Part shown: positions 24,629-35,224 of the stretch, piece after piece | Layout of the letters: each line of letters begins with the position of its first letter | Position numbering within the stretch: the stretch's first letter is position 1 | Assembly: GCF_008728515.1 (NCBI RefSeq) | Contig: NC_044986.1 | Span: 56,470,855 to 56,534,854 of the forward strand | DNA length: 64,000 nucleotides | Direction: 5' to 3' | DNA from: Papio anubis | Lineage: Eukaryota > Chordata > Mammalia > Primates > Cercopithecidae | The notes under the pieces: model-generated | What the model was told of the DNA's origin: nothing | Seen by the model: the letters and a program-made list of their open reading frames with translations, nothing else | Databases searched by the model: none | Made by a program: the position numbers and the translations under genes

Positions 24629-25119
24629 GCAATATGTTTAAAGGCCTGCTGTGTGCAGAGCACAGGAATAGTCTTGGTGGTTACAGAAACCTGAAGGGAA
24701 CACACAGCGCGTGTACAACCTATAGAATGACTTCCCTATCTATTTTGGTGGGATAGTGCGAGTTGAGAGAAAAGGTTTGTTTGGTGCACACCAGTATAAA
24801 ATACCACCAAACAGGGTGTTCTCAATCTGTGGAATACAATCCCTCCCTTCTCCGCCACCCCATTTGCAAGAGTGACTTCATGCAGCAATGATTCAGACTC
24901 TCTACTGGGTATGTGTGGGGTGACAAAATCCTCCCAGCAAGCTCTGTCACAAAGTTCCCCAGTCTGGTTGAAAATCACTATTACAGAGAAACTTTCTAAG
25001 CTTCCTTAGTAAAATCAGGACAAAAAGGTATACCTTCCAATTACAATGATGCTATTTCGAACATTAAAAGTGAAAGGTGTTATACAAACATAATAATGAT
25101 GCTATGTAAAATAATAGCT
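24629..25119. other. Unique sequence
   Basis: Nothing recognised. Confidence 0.4.
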
Positions 25120-25384
25120 GGCTGGGCATGGTGGCTCACACCTGTAATCCCAGCAATTTGGGAGTCCATGTCAGGAAGAGCACTGGAGCTGGGAGTTTAA
25201 GACCAGCCTGGCAGCATAATGAGACCCTCCTCTCTACAAAAAAAATTTAAAAATTAGCCAGAATTGGTGGCACACATCAGTGATCCCAGCTACTCAAGGG
25301 GCTGAGGTCAGAGGATCACTTGAACTTGGCAGGTCAAGGCTGCACAGAGACATGCAGTGAGACCCTATCTCAAAAAAACAAAAG
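25120..25384 (+). mobile_element. AluJ-type SINE, right-arm truncated, sense
   Basis: Left arm and linker (AAAAAAAATTTAAAAATTAG) are present. The right arm lacks the usual 'gcactccagcctgggtgacagag' section, joining 'catgcagtgagaccctatctc' directly. The tail merges into a long purine tract. Confidence 0.88.
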
Positions 25385-25386
25385 GC

Positions 25387-25477
25387 AAAGAAAGAAAAAA
25401 AGAAAAGAAAAAAGAGAAGAAAAGAAAAGAGAAAGAAAAGAAAAGAGAAGGAAAAAAAAAAAAAAAAAAAGAAAAGG
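25387..25477 (+). repeat. 91-nt pure purine tract, (AAAAG)n-like
   Basis: Every base from 25387 to 25477 is A or G, in GAAAA/GAAA units ending in a run of 18 or more A. It grew from the tail of the adjacent AluJ. Long purine tracts of this kind can form triplex DNA and vary in length. Confidence 0.95.
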
Positions 25478-25639
25478 CACAGCTTACATATCTTGGAACT
25501 CACAGTATAGCCTGGGAGAAAAGATAGGTTTGGTTCATATGTGGACATGAACCAAACAGAAAACATGGAAGAGTTTAGGGTTTATCTTCCACTAACTCAG
25601 GGCTTACTCTCACTAGGCATTCTGCTCTGAACTCTGCAT

Positions 25640-25835
25640 GTATTAGCTCATTTAATGGTCACAGTGACCTTGTTAGATAGACACCACTAGTAGTCTCATT
25701 TTATAAGTGTAGAAACTGAAATTGGAGAGGTCATATAACCTTGCCCATGGTCACACTGCAGAAGTCAAAGCTGGGGCTGAAATCAGCAGGCTGACTGCAG
25801 AGCCCATTCTCTAACCGCTGTGCTGCCCTGCCTCC
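25640..25835 (-). mobile_element. MIR SINE, antisense
   Basis: Well-preserved antisense order: 'atgtattagctcatttaatggtcacagtgacc', 'ctcattttataagtgtagaaactgaa', 'aaccttgcccatggtcacactgc', 'ctctaaccgctgtgctgccctgcc'. Confidence 0.85.
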
Positions 25836-26560
25836 CCTTTGTTGGTCATCAGGGTCATAAGAACAGTACATTTATTGACCCTGAAAGTAATTCGCTTAAA
25901 GTGATTCTGGACATTTGAAATTTTTTTCAATATGCCCATATGAATGGATCAGTTTCTGTAAATTTGAGCAAACAGAACTGTTGTGGTGGGGGGTGGGACC
26001 TGGCAGAATGCATTACTAAAAATGATTCCTTAGTTTTTTTGACCTCCCTACCTTTGTAACATAGTATTTTACTGTAGTGCCCTATGGTGATAAACCTTGA
26101 GTATCTACAGTTATCTTAGGATTATTTTCTAGTTGTATAAATATTTTTACAATAAAGACATTCAGTCTGGAAAAAAGTACATTCATCCTCCCCAAGCATT
26201 CTATGTAGCATTCTTTTATCCCTTTGTTCCCCAAGGCCTTTTCTCATTAACCAACTTTTTAAAGCATCCATGCAACTCTTTTAGCAAATATTTTTTTTTG
26301 TGTTTTATGTATGCCAGACTCTCTTTTAGGCATTGAGGGTACAGCAGCAAACAAAACAAACGAACATTGCTTTTCTCATAAAATTAATTGTCTGAATATA
26401 AAAAATTTTGAAATGTCAAATATTATACTATTCCAGAGGGTGAAAACCTATGGGGGAAAAAAAAACTAGTGGTTGAATTTGGGGTATATTTTAAAGGCAG
26501 ATCTGCTGACTAATTGAGTATGAGGTATGAGCACAAGATTTCTGACCTGTAACTGGAAGA
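25836..26560. other. Mostly unique; possible L2 scrap
   Basis: About 26300-26385 ('gtatgccagactctcttttaggcattgagggtacagcagcaaacaaaac') resembles an antisense L2 tail. Otherwise nothing recognised. Confidence 0.5.
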
Positions 26561-26689
26561 AGTTCCTCATTTACTGAGACAGGCAAGACTATGGGAAGAG
26601 CGTGTTGGACAGGAAGATCGTGAGCTTGGTTTGGGGCTTGTTATTACTGAGATGCCCATTTGACATCTATCTTTGGATATCCCCACAAG

Positions 26690-27140
26690 CAGACCTGAGA
26701 CACATATTTGAGTGCAAGTAATCTACCTGGGAGATGATCCCAGGAAACATCACAGGGAATTGAAGGGAGACAGGTAAGAAAAGAACTCCAGTAAAGGGTG
26801 TATTACCAATCCAGTTGATATCATAGGCAATTGGAACTCAGTTTCTCTGGGGAACTCTAGGAAACAGAAGATACCTCAAAACAAATGTCTGTGCAGGAGC
26901 ATAGAAGTCCCTGAGAAGTGAACGAGCTGGAGCATTCATCCTTTTGCTCTCATCAGTCACTGGTTGACAACAGCTTATGGAGGGAGTTAACTCAGCCTCG
27001 TAAGAGGCCAAGTAGGCTGACTAGGCTGTAGTGCTAGAAAAAGCCTCTGGCTAAGTTATAAGTATTTACGACTGGAAGTCAGACCAAAATGCATGGGAAT
27101 TGTGAGTTCCAAAGCAATATGGATATTACAACAGCATTGT
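26690..27140. mobile_element. Unidentified ~450-bp insert within L2
   Basis: L2 text stops near 'gacatctatctttggatatcccc' and resumes near 'aacatgtgggtggagatttt'. What lies between does not continue L2. Its size suits a solo LTR or DNA transposon. I could not name the family or see clear terminal repeats. Confidence 0.45.
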
Positions 27141-27185
27141 TTATCCCAACATGTGGGTGGAGATTTTAAGTAGGCTGTTAGAGAT

Positions 27186-27226
27186 ACACACACTCTCACA
27201 CACACGCACACACACTCACACACACC
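27186..27226. repeat. CA-rich microsatellite
   Basis: Imperfect CA repeats with CT and CG interruptions. Confidence 0.88.
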
Positions 27227-27720
27227 CCTGGAGTTTAGGGTTTAGCGGAGATATCTGGAATGGAAATATGAATTTGGTAGTCATCAATATATTGCCAGGT
27301 TTTTTAAGCCATGAGACTGGATGATATGACCAAGGGAAAAGGAAAAATGGACAAGGGATGTCACCTAATGACTGAGCTCAGGGGTATGCCAGCATTCAGA
27401 AGTTGGAGAGATGAAAAAGGATCAGCCAAGAGACCGAGAAAAAGTAGCTACCAAGGTAGGAAGACAAGCAGGAAAGAGGTGTCCTAGAAGTGAAGTGAAG
27501 AACATGCTTCAAAGAGGAGGAGGTGGTAAAATGTGTCAGATGCTCCTGCCAAGTCAAGTCAGACCAGAGCTGAGAATTGATTGTAGCATTTATGGTAGAG
27601 AGGATACCTGTGTTCCTTCCTGCAAGAGCAGCATGGATGATGTGGTAAGGGATAATGCTGTTTAGAGAGGGTTCGTGGGGGACCCAGAGAAGAGGCTTGG
27701 AAGCAATGAATGTGAGCAAT

Positions 27721-28440
27721 GCAAACATCTGACTATAAAGAGAGACAGAGAAAAGAGGTAGTAACTAGAAGAAGGCAGGGGATGAGCATGTGAGATACTA
27801 ATGGGAACCATCCACTACAGAGAGAAATGTGACAGCAGGAAGAGAAGGGAGAAATGCTAGAGCTATGTCTTAGAGTTGGCAAGAGTAGATGAATCTCGTG
27901 TGCATATTGAGCATACGTACTTAGACATGGACAGTTGGTGCCAGGACAGAAGACAAAGTACAAGTGGGCAGTGAATATGTGTGGCAGCAGGGACTTATTA
28001 GTACCATAATTAGCTGAGCGCTCATCTGGATCTCCAGTTTAAGATTTTACTTAGGGCGACCTATGGAGTCTGCTACTGCCAAGAAGAAATATTTTCTCTT
28101 TCTCTCTGATTACAATATTGCTCAAATTATCTCATTTCATGTCTGTTTCTCAACGACAGTGTCCCTTTACTGAGCTCTCATTAATTCACTGAACTCTAAG
28201 TGAAGGTTGTTCTCAGTCTCCCTATCTCACAGAATCCATGCAATCCCTCTAGAACATTTGTAGTAAATGGCCAGTCAGCTTCAGTTTGAAATCTTTCAGG
28301 AATGATAAGCACAGAGACCCCTAAGTCTTCTTATTTTTTTTTCTTTTTTTTGGAGAGCTCTCCCTTTGCTTGCCTAGACCATAAAATCTTTTCCTATTCT
28401 CACAATTCTAGAATATTCTCCATGCCATGCAGCAATTCAC
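27721..28440. other. Unique sequence, possibly continuing decayed L2
   Basis: The composition remains purine-biased to about 27960, as in antisense L2, but individual matches are too weak to extend the call. Nothing else recognised. Confidence 0.4.
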
Positions 28441-28444
28441 CAAC

Positions 28445-28570
28445 CAATATTATCTGACTATTAAAAATGTAAGGTCATTGAGAAGTAAAATTGTGTTTAT
28501 TGTGGCCTCTGCTATATCCCTAGTGCCTAGACTAGCATATGGTAGTTTAATAAATATTTGGTGAATACTG
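28445..28570 (+). mobile_element. L2 LINE 3' end fragment, sense
   Basis: 'taaaattgtgtttattgtggcctctgctatatccctagtgcctagactagcatatggtagtttaataaatatttggtgaat' fits the L2 3' terminus. Confidence 0.7.
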
Positions 28571-29320
28571 AAATGAGGTACTCTCAGCAGCCTCTAGATT
28601 GAGGTGGATATTTTTGCTATTAAACAAACAGCTCATATTCATATCCTAGGCTGCTCCCTAAAATCATTTGATCTCCTTAGGGTTTAACTCTTAGCCCGTC
28701 ACTACCCATAATGTACTCTGCTTACCCTGGTTAGACGGTGAACACCTGAACCAAGCTAGGCTAATCAGATATTTCTTCTGATATTTGAATCTTAATGACA
28801 GCAACAATGAATCTGAGTATTGTTCAGCTTCAGCTGTACCAGTGGAACTGCCCAGGCAAGACGATCTGTGCTAAGGTTCCTGTTATTCCTACTTCCTCAG
28901 TCTCTGGACCTATCCTGCTTCTTGTCCTCATCATAGAGGCACTGAATACTTCCCTATACATGGTTTTCACCTCTTTCTGTGCCTGTGAGAAGATTACATC
29001 TCTCTGCAGTTAGCAGGAGACGAATATCCACTTTTGGCCAATGGGTGATAGGTGGAAATTATATATGTCACTTCCCGGCAGGAACACTTAACTGCCAGCC
29101 TGAAACCACACCCCTGCCCCTGCCACCACCAACCCGGGGCTTTCTTTCCTAGCTGCAATGACCATAAAATTGTAAGACGGTTTGGATCAAACTATGAGGA
29201 GTGAATTTTCATGCTCCCCATTCTTGACACCTAAAGCGAACAACACACTTTCACTGATTCTGTTTTCCAACCCTGGGTCTCCTGCTCCCGTCTTAGACGC
29301 AAGCTCCAGGTATCTTTCAG
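28571..29320. other. Unique or unclassified ancient repeat
   Basis: About 28640-29130 has text reminiscent of old LTR/DNA elements ('ccaagctaggctaatcagat'), but I cannot assign a family. No gene recognised. Confidence 0.35.
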
Positions 29321-29335
29321 AAAATTACCCTTTGC

Positions 29336-29978
29336 GAATGCTTATACACTGTTGGTGGGAGTAAAAATTAGTTCAACTGTTGTGGCAGACGGTGTGGCAA
29401 TTCCTCAAAGATATAAAGACAGAAACATCATTTGACCCAGCAATCCCATTACTGGGTATATTCCCAAAGGAATAGAAATCATTCTATTATAAAGACACAT
29501 GCACACATATGTTCACTGCAGCACCATTCACAATAACAAAGACACAGAACCAACCTAAATGCCCATCAATGATAGACTGAATAAAGAAAATGTGGTACAT
29601 ATACACCATGGAATACTATGCAGCCATAAAAAGAACAAGATCATGCCCTTTGTAGCTCATGGGTGGAGCTGGAGGCCATCATCCTTAGCAAACTAACACA
29701 GGAACAGAAAACCAAATATTGCATGTTCTCGCTTACATGTGGGAGCTAAATGATGAGAACGCACAGGCACATAGAGGGGGACAACAGACACTGGGGCCTT
29801 TTGGAGGGTGGTGGGTGGGAGGAGAGAGAGGATCTGGAAAAACAACCAATGGGTACTAGGTTTAGTACCTGGGTGATGGAATAATCTGTATAACAACCCC
29901 CCATGACACCAGTTTACCTATAGAACAAACCTGCACGTGTACTTCTGAACTTAAAAGTTAAAAAAATAATAATAATAA
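29336..29978 (+). mobile_element. L1MA/L1PB-type LINE 3' end, sense, with target-site duplication
   Basis: A 5'-truncated L1: end of ORF2 ('gacccagcaatcccattactgggtatattcccaaagg', 'ggaatactatgcagccataaaaag', 'ctcgcttacatgtgggagctaaatgatgag') and the 3' UTR to an A-rich (AATA)n tail. Target-site copies AAAATTACCCTTTGC (29321-29335) and AAAATTACCTTTTGC (29979-29993) differ at one position, so the insertion edges are secure. Confidence 0.94.
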
Positions 29979-29993
29979 AAAATTACCTTTTGC

Positions 29994-30437
29994 TTAAGAA
30001 AGCCAAAGCTGGTATCAGTTTGTTGCATCACAAAAACCTCCATGTGTCATTTCACTCAAGATCAAGGGGGAAGTTCTGATGATTGCCTCTAACAATTTCC
30101 AGTGGTAGCCTGTACCTTACTTTTACCTCCAAATCCTTCCCTATCCTGATGTGAGTCTCTATCTTTGCGTTTTTGTTGTTGTTGTTGTTGTTGTTTTTTT
30201 ATATATATACCACGTCTAAATATTTGAACTTGAGAAAGTATTTTTCATCTCTGGGTTCTAATGCTTCCTCTCCCCTCCTTTTAGTCATAGTCTCACTGGA
30301 AAACTCTCTGACCATCACGGCCACCTGTTCTCTAAATGATCAGCCAAATCTCACAACCCCTCTCAGGTACCCTCCTACTGACATTCAGTGATTTAAATGA
30401 ATAGGTGGATGTGGATTCCCTGTCTTCTCTCCTTATT
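29994..30437. other. Unique sequence with GTT microsatellite
   Basis: Contains (GTT)n at about 30172-30197. No gene recognised. Confidence 0.5.
30172..30197. repeat. (GTT)n trinucleotide repeat
   Basis: Seven or eight TTG/GTT units followed by a T run. Confidence 0.9.
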
Positions 30438-30452
30438 AAAAAGTAAGCTCCC

Positions 30453-30754
30453 GGCCAGGCGCGGTGGCTCACGCCTGTAATCCCAGAACTTTAGGAGGCT
30501 GAGGAGGGCAGATCATGAGGTCAGGAGATTGAGACCATCCTGGCTAACATGGTGAAACCCCGTCTCTACTAAAAATACAAAAAATTAGTCAGGCATGGTG
30601 GCGGGTGCCTGTAGTCCCAGCTACTCGGGAGGCTGAGGCAGGAGAATGGCGTGAACTTGGGAGGTGGAGGTTGCAGTGAGCCAAAATGACATCACTGTAC
30701 TCCAATCTGGGTGACAGAGCGACATTCTGTCTCAAAAAAAAAAAAAAAAAAAAG
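30453..30754 (+). mobile_element. AluY-type SINE, full length, sense
   Basis: Starts GGCCAGGCGCGGTGGCTCAC, has AluY-like 'gaccatcctggctaacatgg', and a pure A tail (30734-30752). Target-site copies AAAAAGTAAGCTCCC-type (30438-30452) and AAAAAGTAAGTTCCC (30749-30763) are nearly identical. Confidence 0.95.
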
Positions 30755-31063
30755 TAAGTTCCCTCAAGGCAGGGACTGGCCTTCATAAAGCAAGTCAGAT
30801 CTTTATCTGAGCATGCAGCTTTCATATAAACATTTGGTGGGATGAAGGCATAAAAGGAAGTGCCAGATTGATTGATTCAAGTGTGGCATCAATGGAGGGT
30901 GAGGTAACAGTTATGATCACCCTTCACTTCTATGCCTATTCTTTCGTAGGTTCTTGGGCTACTGATATTCAGGGTACACATGGATTTAGCAAATAAATAC
31001 TTAGGGAGATTGACTGTCCTCTCTCTTTTGAGATAGGAAGGGGACAAGACACATTTCCTCTTA

Positions 31064-31265
31064 TTTATTTATTTTTTATTATACTTTAAGTTCTAGGGTA
31101 CATATGCACAACGTGCAGGTTTGTTACATATGTATACATGTGCCATGTTGCTGTGCTGCACCCATTAACTCATCATTTACATTAAGTATATCTCCTAATG
31201 CTATAAGGGGAGCATCACACACCGGGGCCTGTCGTGGGGTGCAGGGAGTGGGGAGGGAGAGCATC
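31064..31265 (-). mobile_element. Short L1PA insertion with 5' inversion
   Basis: The left part (31064 to about 31205) is the reverse-complemented L1 3' end ('attatactttaagttctagggtacat', 'cattaagtatatctcctaatgctat'). At about 31206 the orientation flips and the text becomes sense L1 3' UTR ('gagcatcacacaccggggcctgtcgtggggtgcagg', 'gggagggagagcatc'). The whole is flanked by 18-bp target-site copies at 31046-31063 and 31266-31283 that differ at one base (AAGACACATTTCCTCTTA and AAGACACATTTTCTCTTA). This is the classical product of twin priming. Confidence 0.93.
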
Positions 31266-31283
31266 AAGACACATTTTCTCTTA

Positions 31284-32442
31284 GGTTAAGATAGCAAGCT
31301 GTTTTTTTGTTTTTTCTTTCTAAGTGGACAGATACAATACATATTAGCATGTAAATTTAGAACAGTGGGATGGTTGGTAAATACTGCCTATACAAAAACT
31401 TATTTTTGCACTGACTCCCACATTCTACTAATCTTTTCCTCTTCTTATACTGTAGTAAAACTGTCTTCTAGATTTGGAGTCCCTCACTGTCCTCTTAAAT
31501 GGTCGAGAAAAGAATAAGGGTGAGGATATGGGAGAGTGCTGTGCGATTTCTTGGAAGTAAAAGAGAGGCTCAAAGGCTATGTCACTGTAACTAATATACT
31601 TTCCTCACTCTTCCATGCCTTCTTTCTTCTGTTTGATGTCTTTTTAGCATCGTAAGATAAAGCCTAAGAGATGCCCTTGACTCTGCAGCTCCTCAGCCTG
31701 GCTGATCATCAGAATTGACAGGTCAGATTTTAAAAATACCAGTTCTCTAGGGCCACTCTTTGGACGTTCTGTTTTAGCAGACCTAGTAAACTGTATTGTT
31801 AAAGCACTCTTCAGGCAACTAGAGTCTCATCCAGGTTTGCAAACTACTGCTTTAGCGTCAAAATGATTTATTTTTAGAAAGGTGTGTGTGTGTCAATGGA
31901 AGTTTGGTAAGTTTTTCTGTATTTTACACACCCTTGGGTTGACATCAATTAAATAAACTCTTTAGTGAACATTTTCTTTAAAAAAAGAATCCTTTCTAAA
32001 AGGTATCCAATGGTTTTCAAATTTGTCTGTTTTGTCTATTCAAATGTAGGCTTGATTCACTTAAAGTAGATATTTCCAAGATAGGGAAATGAAGTCAATG
32101 CAGTGGTGACTTTTCTGAGAGACAACAATTGAAACAATGGAAGCAAATACAACAAGAAATAGAAGTCTCAGTGACATTTTTAATACCTACAATCTGTTTT
32201 ATTGAATTATGCAGGCTTATGAAATCAGTTATAAGATGGTGGCACCTTTAGATGATCAAAGTTAGAGTTAAAAGTGTTATTGCTAAAGAAATAACACTAA
32301 ATTTGGACAAAGATTTACCAGTAAATATTCATTGCGTCCTTATTAATACTTAGGAGCAATTGTAAGTAATGTTTAATAATAGAGAAGTGATTAAATAAAA
32401 GGATTATCTCTCTATGGTGGAATATACTGCAGGCATTAAATT
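31284..32442. other. Mostly unique; MER5B-like remnant
   Basis: About 31690-31855 shows MER5-type text ('ctgatcatcagaattgacagg', 'tttaaaaataccagttctctagggcc', 'gtttgcaaactactgc'). A short GT run lies at 31883-31893. No gene recognised. Confidence 0.5.
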
Positions 32443-32452
32443 AATGTTTATG

Positions 32453-34521
32453 CACCTCTACACAAATAAACTAGAAAATCTAGAAGAAATGGATAAATTC
32501 CTGGACCCTCCCAAGACTAAACCAGGAAGAAGTCCAATCCCTGAATAGACCAATAACAAGTTCTGAAATTGAGACAGTAATTAATAGCCGACCAACCAAA
32601 AAAAGCCTAGGACCAGATGGATTCATAGCCGAATTCTACCAGAGGTACAAACAGGAGTTGGTACCATTCCTTCTGAAACTATTCCAAACAACAGAAAAAG
32701 AGGGACTCCTCCCTAACTCATTTTATGAGGCCAGCATCATCCTGATACCAAAACCTGGCAGAGACACAACAACAACAAAGAAAATTTCAGACCAATATTT
32801 CTGATGAACATCAATGCGAAAATCTTCAATAAAATACTGGCAAACCAAATCCAGCAGCATATCAAAAAGCTTATCCACCATGATCAAGTTGGCTTCATTC
32901 CTGGGATGCAAGGCTGGTTCAACATATGCAAATCAATAAACGTAATCCATCACATAAACAGAACCAATGGCAAAAACCACATGATTATTTCAATAGATGC
33001 AGAAAAGGTCTTCAATAAAATTCAACACCCCTTCATGCTAAAAACTCTCAATGAACGAGGTATTGATGGAACATATCTCAAACTAATAAGAGCTATTTAT
33101 GACAAGCCCACAGCCAATATCATACTGAATGGACAAAAACTGGAAGTATTCCTCTTGAAAACCAGCATGAGACAAGGATGCCCTCTCTCACCATTCCTAT
33201 TCAACAGAGTGTTGGAAGTCCTGGCCAGGGCAATCAGGCAAGAGAAAGAAATAAAGGGTATTCAAATAGGAAGAGAGCAAATCAAATTGTCCCTGTTTGC
33301 AGATGACATGATTGTATATTCAGAAAACCCCGTTGTGTCAGCCCCAAATCTCCTTAAACTGACAAGAAACTTCAGCAAAGTCTCAGGATACAAAATCAAT
33401 GTACAGAAGTCACAAGCTTTTCTATACACCAATAATAGACAAACATAGAGCCAAATCATGAGTGAACTCTCATTCACAATTGGTAAAAAGAGAATAAAAT
33501 ACCTAGAAATGCAACTTACAAGGGATGCGAAGGACCTCTTCAAGGAGAACTACAAACCACTGCTCAAGGAAATAAGACAGGATACAAACAAATGGAAAAA
33601 CATTCCAAGCTCATGGATAGGAAGAATCGAAATTGTGAAAATGGCCGTATTGCCCAAAGTAATTTATAGATTCAATGCTATCCTCATCAAGCTACCACTG
33701 ACTTTCCTCACAGAATTGGAAAAAACTACTTTAAATTTCATATGGAATAAAAAAAGAGCCTGTACAGCCAAGACAATCCTAAGCAAAAAGAACAAAGCAG
33801 GAGGCATCATACTACCTGACTTCAAACTATACTACAAGTCTACAGCAACCAAAACAGCACAGTACTGGTACCAAAACAGATATATAGACCAATGGAACAG
33901 AACAGAGGCCTCAGAAATAAAGCCACACATCTACAACCACCTGATCTTTGACAAACCTGACAAAAACAACAATGGGGAAAGGATTCCTTATTTAATCAAT
34001 GGTGTTGGGAAAACTGGCTAGCTATATGCAGAAAACTGAAACTGAACCCCTTCCTTACACCTTATACAAAAATTAACTCACAATGAATTAAAGACTGAAA
34101 CATAAGACCTAAAACCATAAAAACCCTAGAAAAAAACCTAGGCAATACTATTCAGGACATAGGCATAGGCAAAGACTTCATGACTAAAACACCAAAAGCA
34201 AAGGCAACAAAAGCCAAAATAGACAAACGGGATCTAATTAAACTAAAGAGCTTCTGCACAGCAAAAGCAACTATCATCAGAGTGAACAGGCAGCCTACAG
34301 AATGGCAGAAAATGTCTGCAGTGTATCAGTCTGACAAAGGGCTAATATCCAGAATCTACAAAGAACTTAAACAAATTTACAAGAAAAAAAAAAAAAAAAC
34401 AAAAAAGCAGGCAAAGGATATGAAGACACTTCTCAAAAGAAGACATTTATGTGGCCAACAAACATATGAAAAAAAGGTTCATCATCACTGGTCATTAGAA
34501 AAACACAAATCAAAACCACAA
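32453..34521 (+). pseudogene. L1 ORF2 (reverse transcriptase) remnant, broken
   Basis: ORF2 of an intact L1 encodes an endonuclease and reverse transcriptase of about 1,275 residues. Only the part from before the RT domain onward is here, so the endonuclease is absent. Visible: the YXDD-type RT motif FADDMIVY at 33296-33319, the preceding 'SMRQGCPLSPFLFN' block, and the 'AGGIILPDFKLYYKS' block further on. The upstream catalytic block reads IDAEKVFNKIQ where most L1s have F-D-K. Breaks seen: a frameshift near 32766-32780 in an ACA/AAC run, an in-frame TAG at 33446-33448 (the frame continues in register at 33458), a second TAG at 34019-34021, and a shift before 34180. No functional protein is expected. 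Confidence 0.9.
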
Positions 34522-35214
34522 TGAGCTACCATCTCATGCCAGTTAGAATGGCGATCATTAAAAAGTCAGGAAACAACAGATGCTGGAGAGGGTGTGGAGA
34601 AATAGGAACACTTTTACACTGTTAGTGGGAGTGTAAATTAGTTCAACCATTGTGGAAGACAGTGTGGTGATTCCTCAAGGATCTAGAACTAGAAACACCA
34701 TTTGACTCAGCAATCCCATTACTGGGTATATAATCAAAGGATTATAAATCATTCTACTATAAAGACACATTCACATGTATGTTTATTGTGTCACTGTTCA
34801 CAATGGCAAAGACTTGGAACCAACCCAAATGTCCATCAGTGTTAGACTGGATGAAGAAAATGTGGCACATATACCCCATGGAATACTATGCACCCATAAA
34901 AAAGAATGAATTCATGTCCTTTGCAGGGACGTGGAGGAAGCTGGAAATCATCATTCTCAGCAAACTAACACAGGAACAGAAAACCAAACACTGCATGTTC
35001 TCACTCATAAGTGGGAACTGAACTATAAGAACACATGGGGACAGGGAGGGGAATATCACACTCCAGGGCCTATCAGGGGATCGGGGGTTAGGGGAGGGAT
35101 AGCATTAAGAGAAATATCTAATGTAGATGACGGGTTGATGGGTGCAGCAAACCACGATGGCATGTGTATAACTATGTAACAAACCAGCACGTTCAAGTAT
35201 ACTAAGAAAATATC
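32453..35214 (+). mobile_element. L1PA/L1PB-type LINE, 2.8 kb, 5'-truncated, sense
   Basis: Begins inside ORF2 ('caaataaactagaaaatctagaagaaatggataaattcctgg') and runs through the reverse transcriptase, the C-terminal Cys-rich region and most of the 3' UTR. Its end (from about 35190, 'aaccagcacgttcaagtatactaag') lacks a clean A tail. The direct repeats AATGTTTATG at 32443-32452 and 35215-35224 are the likely 10-bp target-site copies. The next entry gives the reading-frame state. It is a dead copy. Confidence 0.92.
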
Positions 35215-35224
35215 AATGTTTATG

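Larger units (their letters stand above)
26585..27720 (-). mobile_element. L2 LINE ORF2 region, antisense, split
   Basis: The reverse complement follows the L2 reverse-transcriptase region. Visible patterns on the + strand are 'gagatgcccatttgacatc' (left part), then 'gtggagattttaagtaggctgttagagatacac', 'atatgaatttggtagtcatcaatatattg', 'aagccatgagactggatgatatgacc', 'aggtaggaagacaagcaggaaag', 'gaagtgaagaacatgcttcaaagagg' and 'gtcagatgctcctgccaagtcaagt'. Text is interrupted between about 26690 and 27140 by unrelated sequence. A CA-rich microsatellite lies within at 27186-27226. It is an ancient dead copy with no useful reading frame. Confidence 0.75.

Noticed and set aside
32804..34021. L1 ORF2 frames as a working reverse transcriptase
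   Set aside because: The copy lacks the endonuclease half and has a frameshift near 32766-32780 and in-frame stops at 33446 and 34019.
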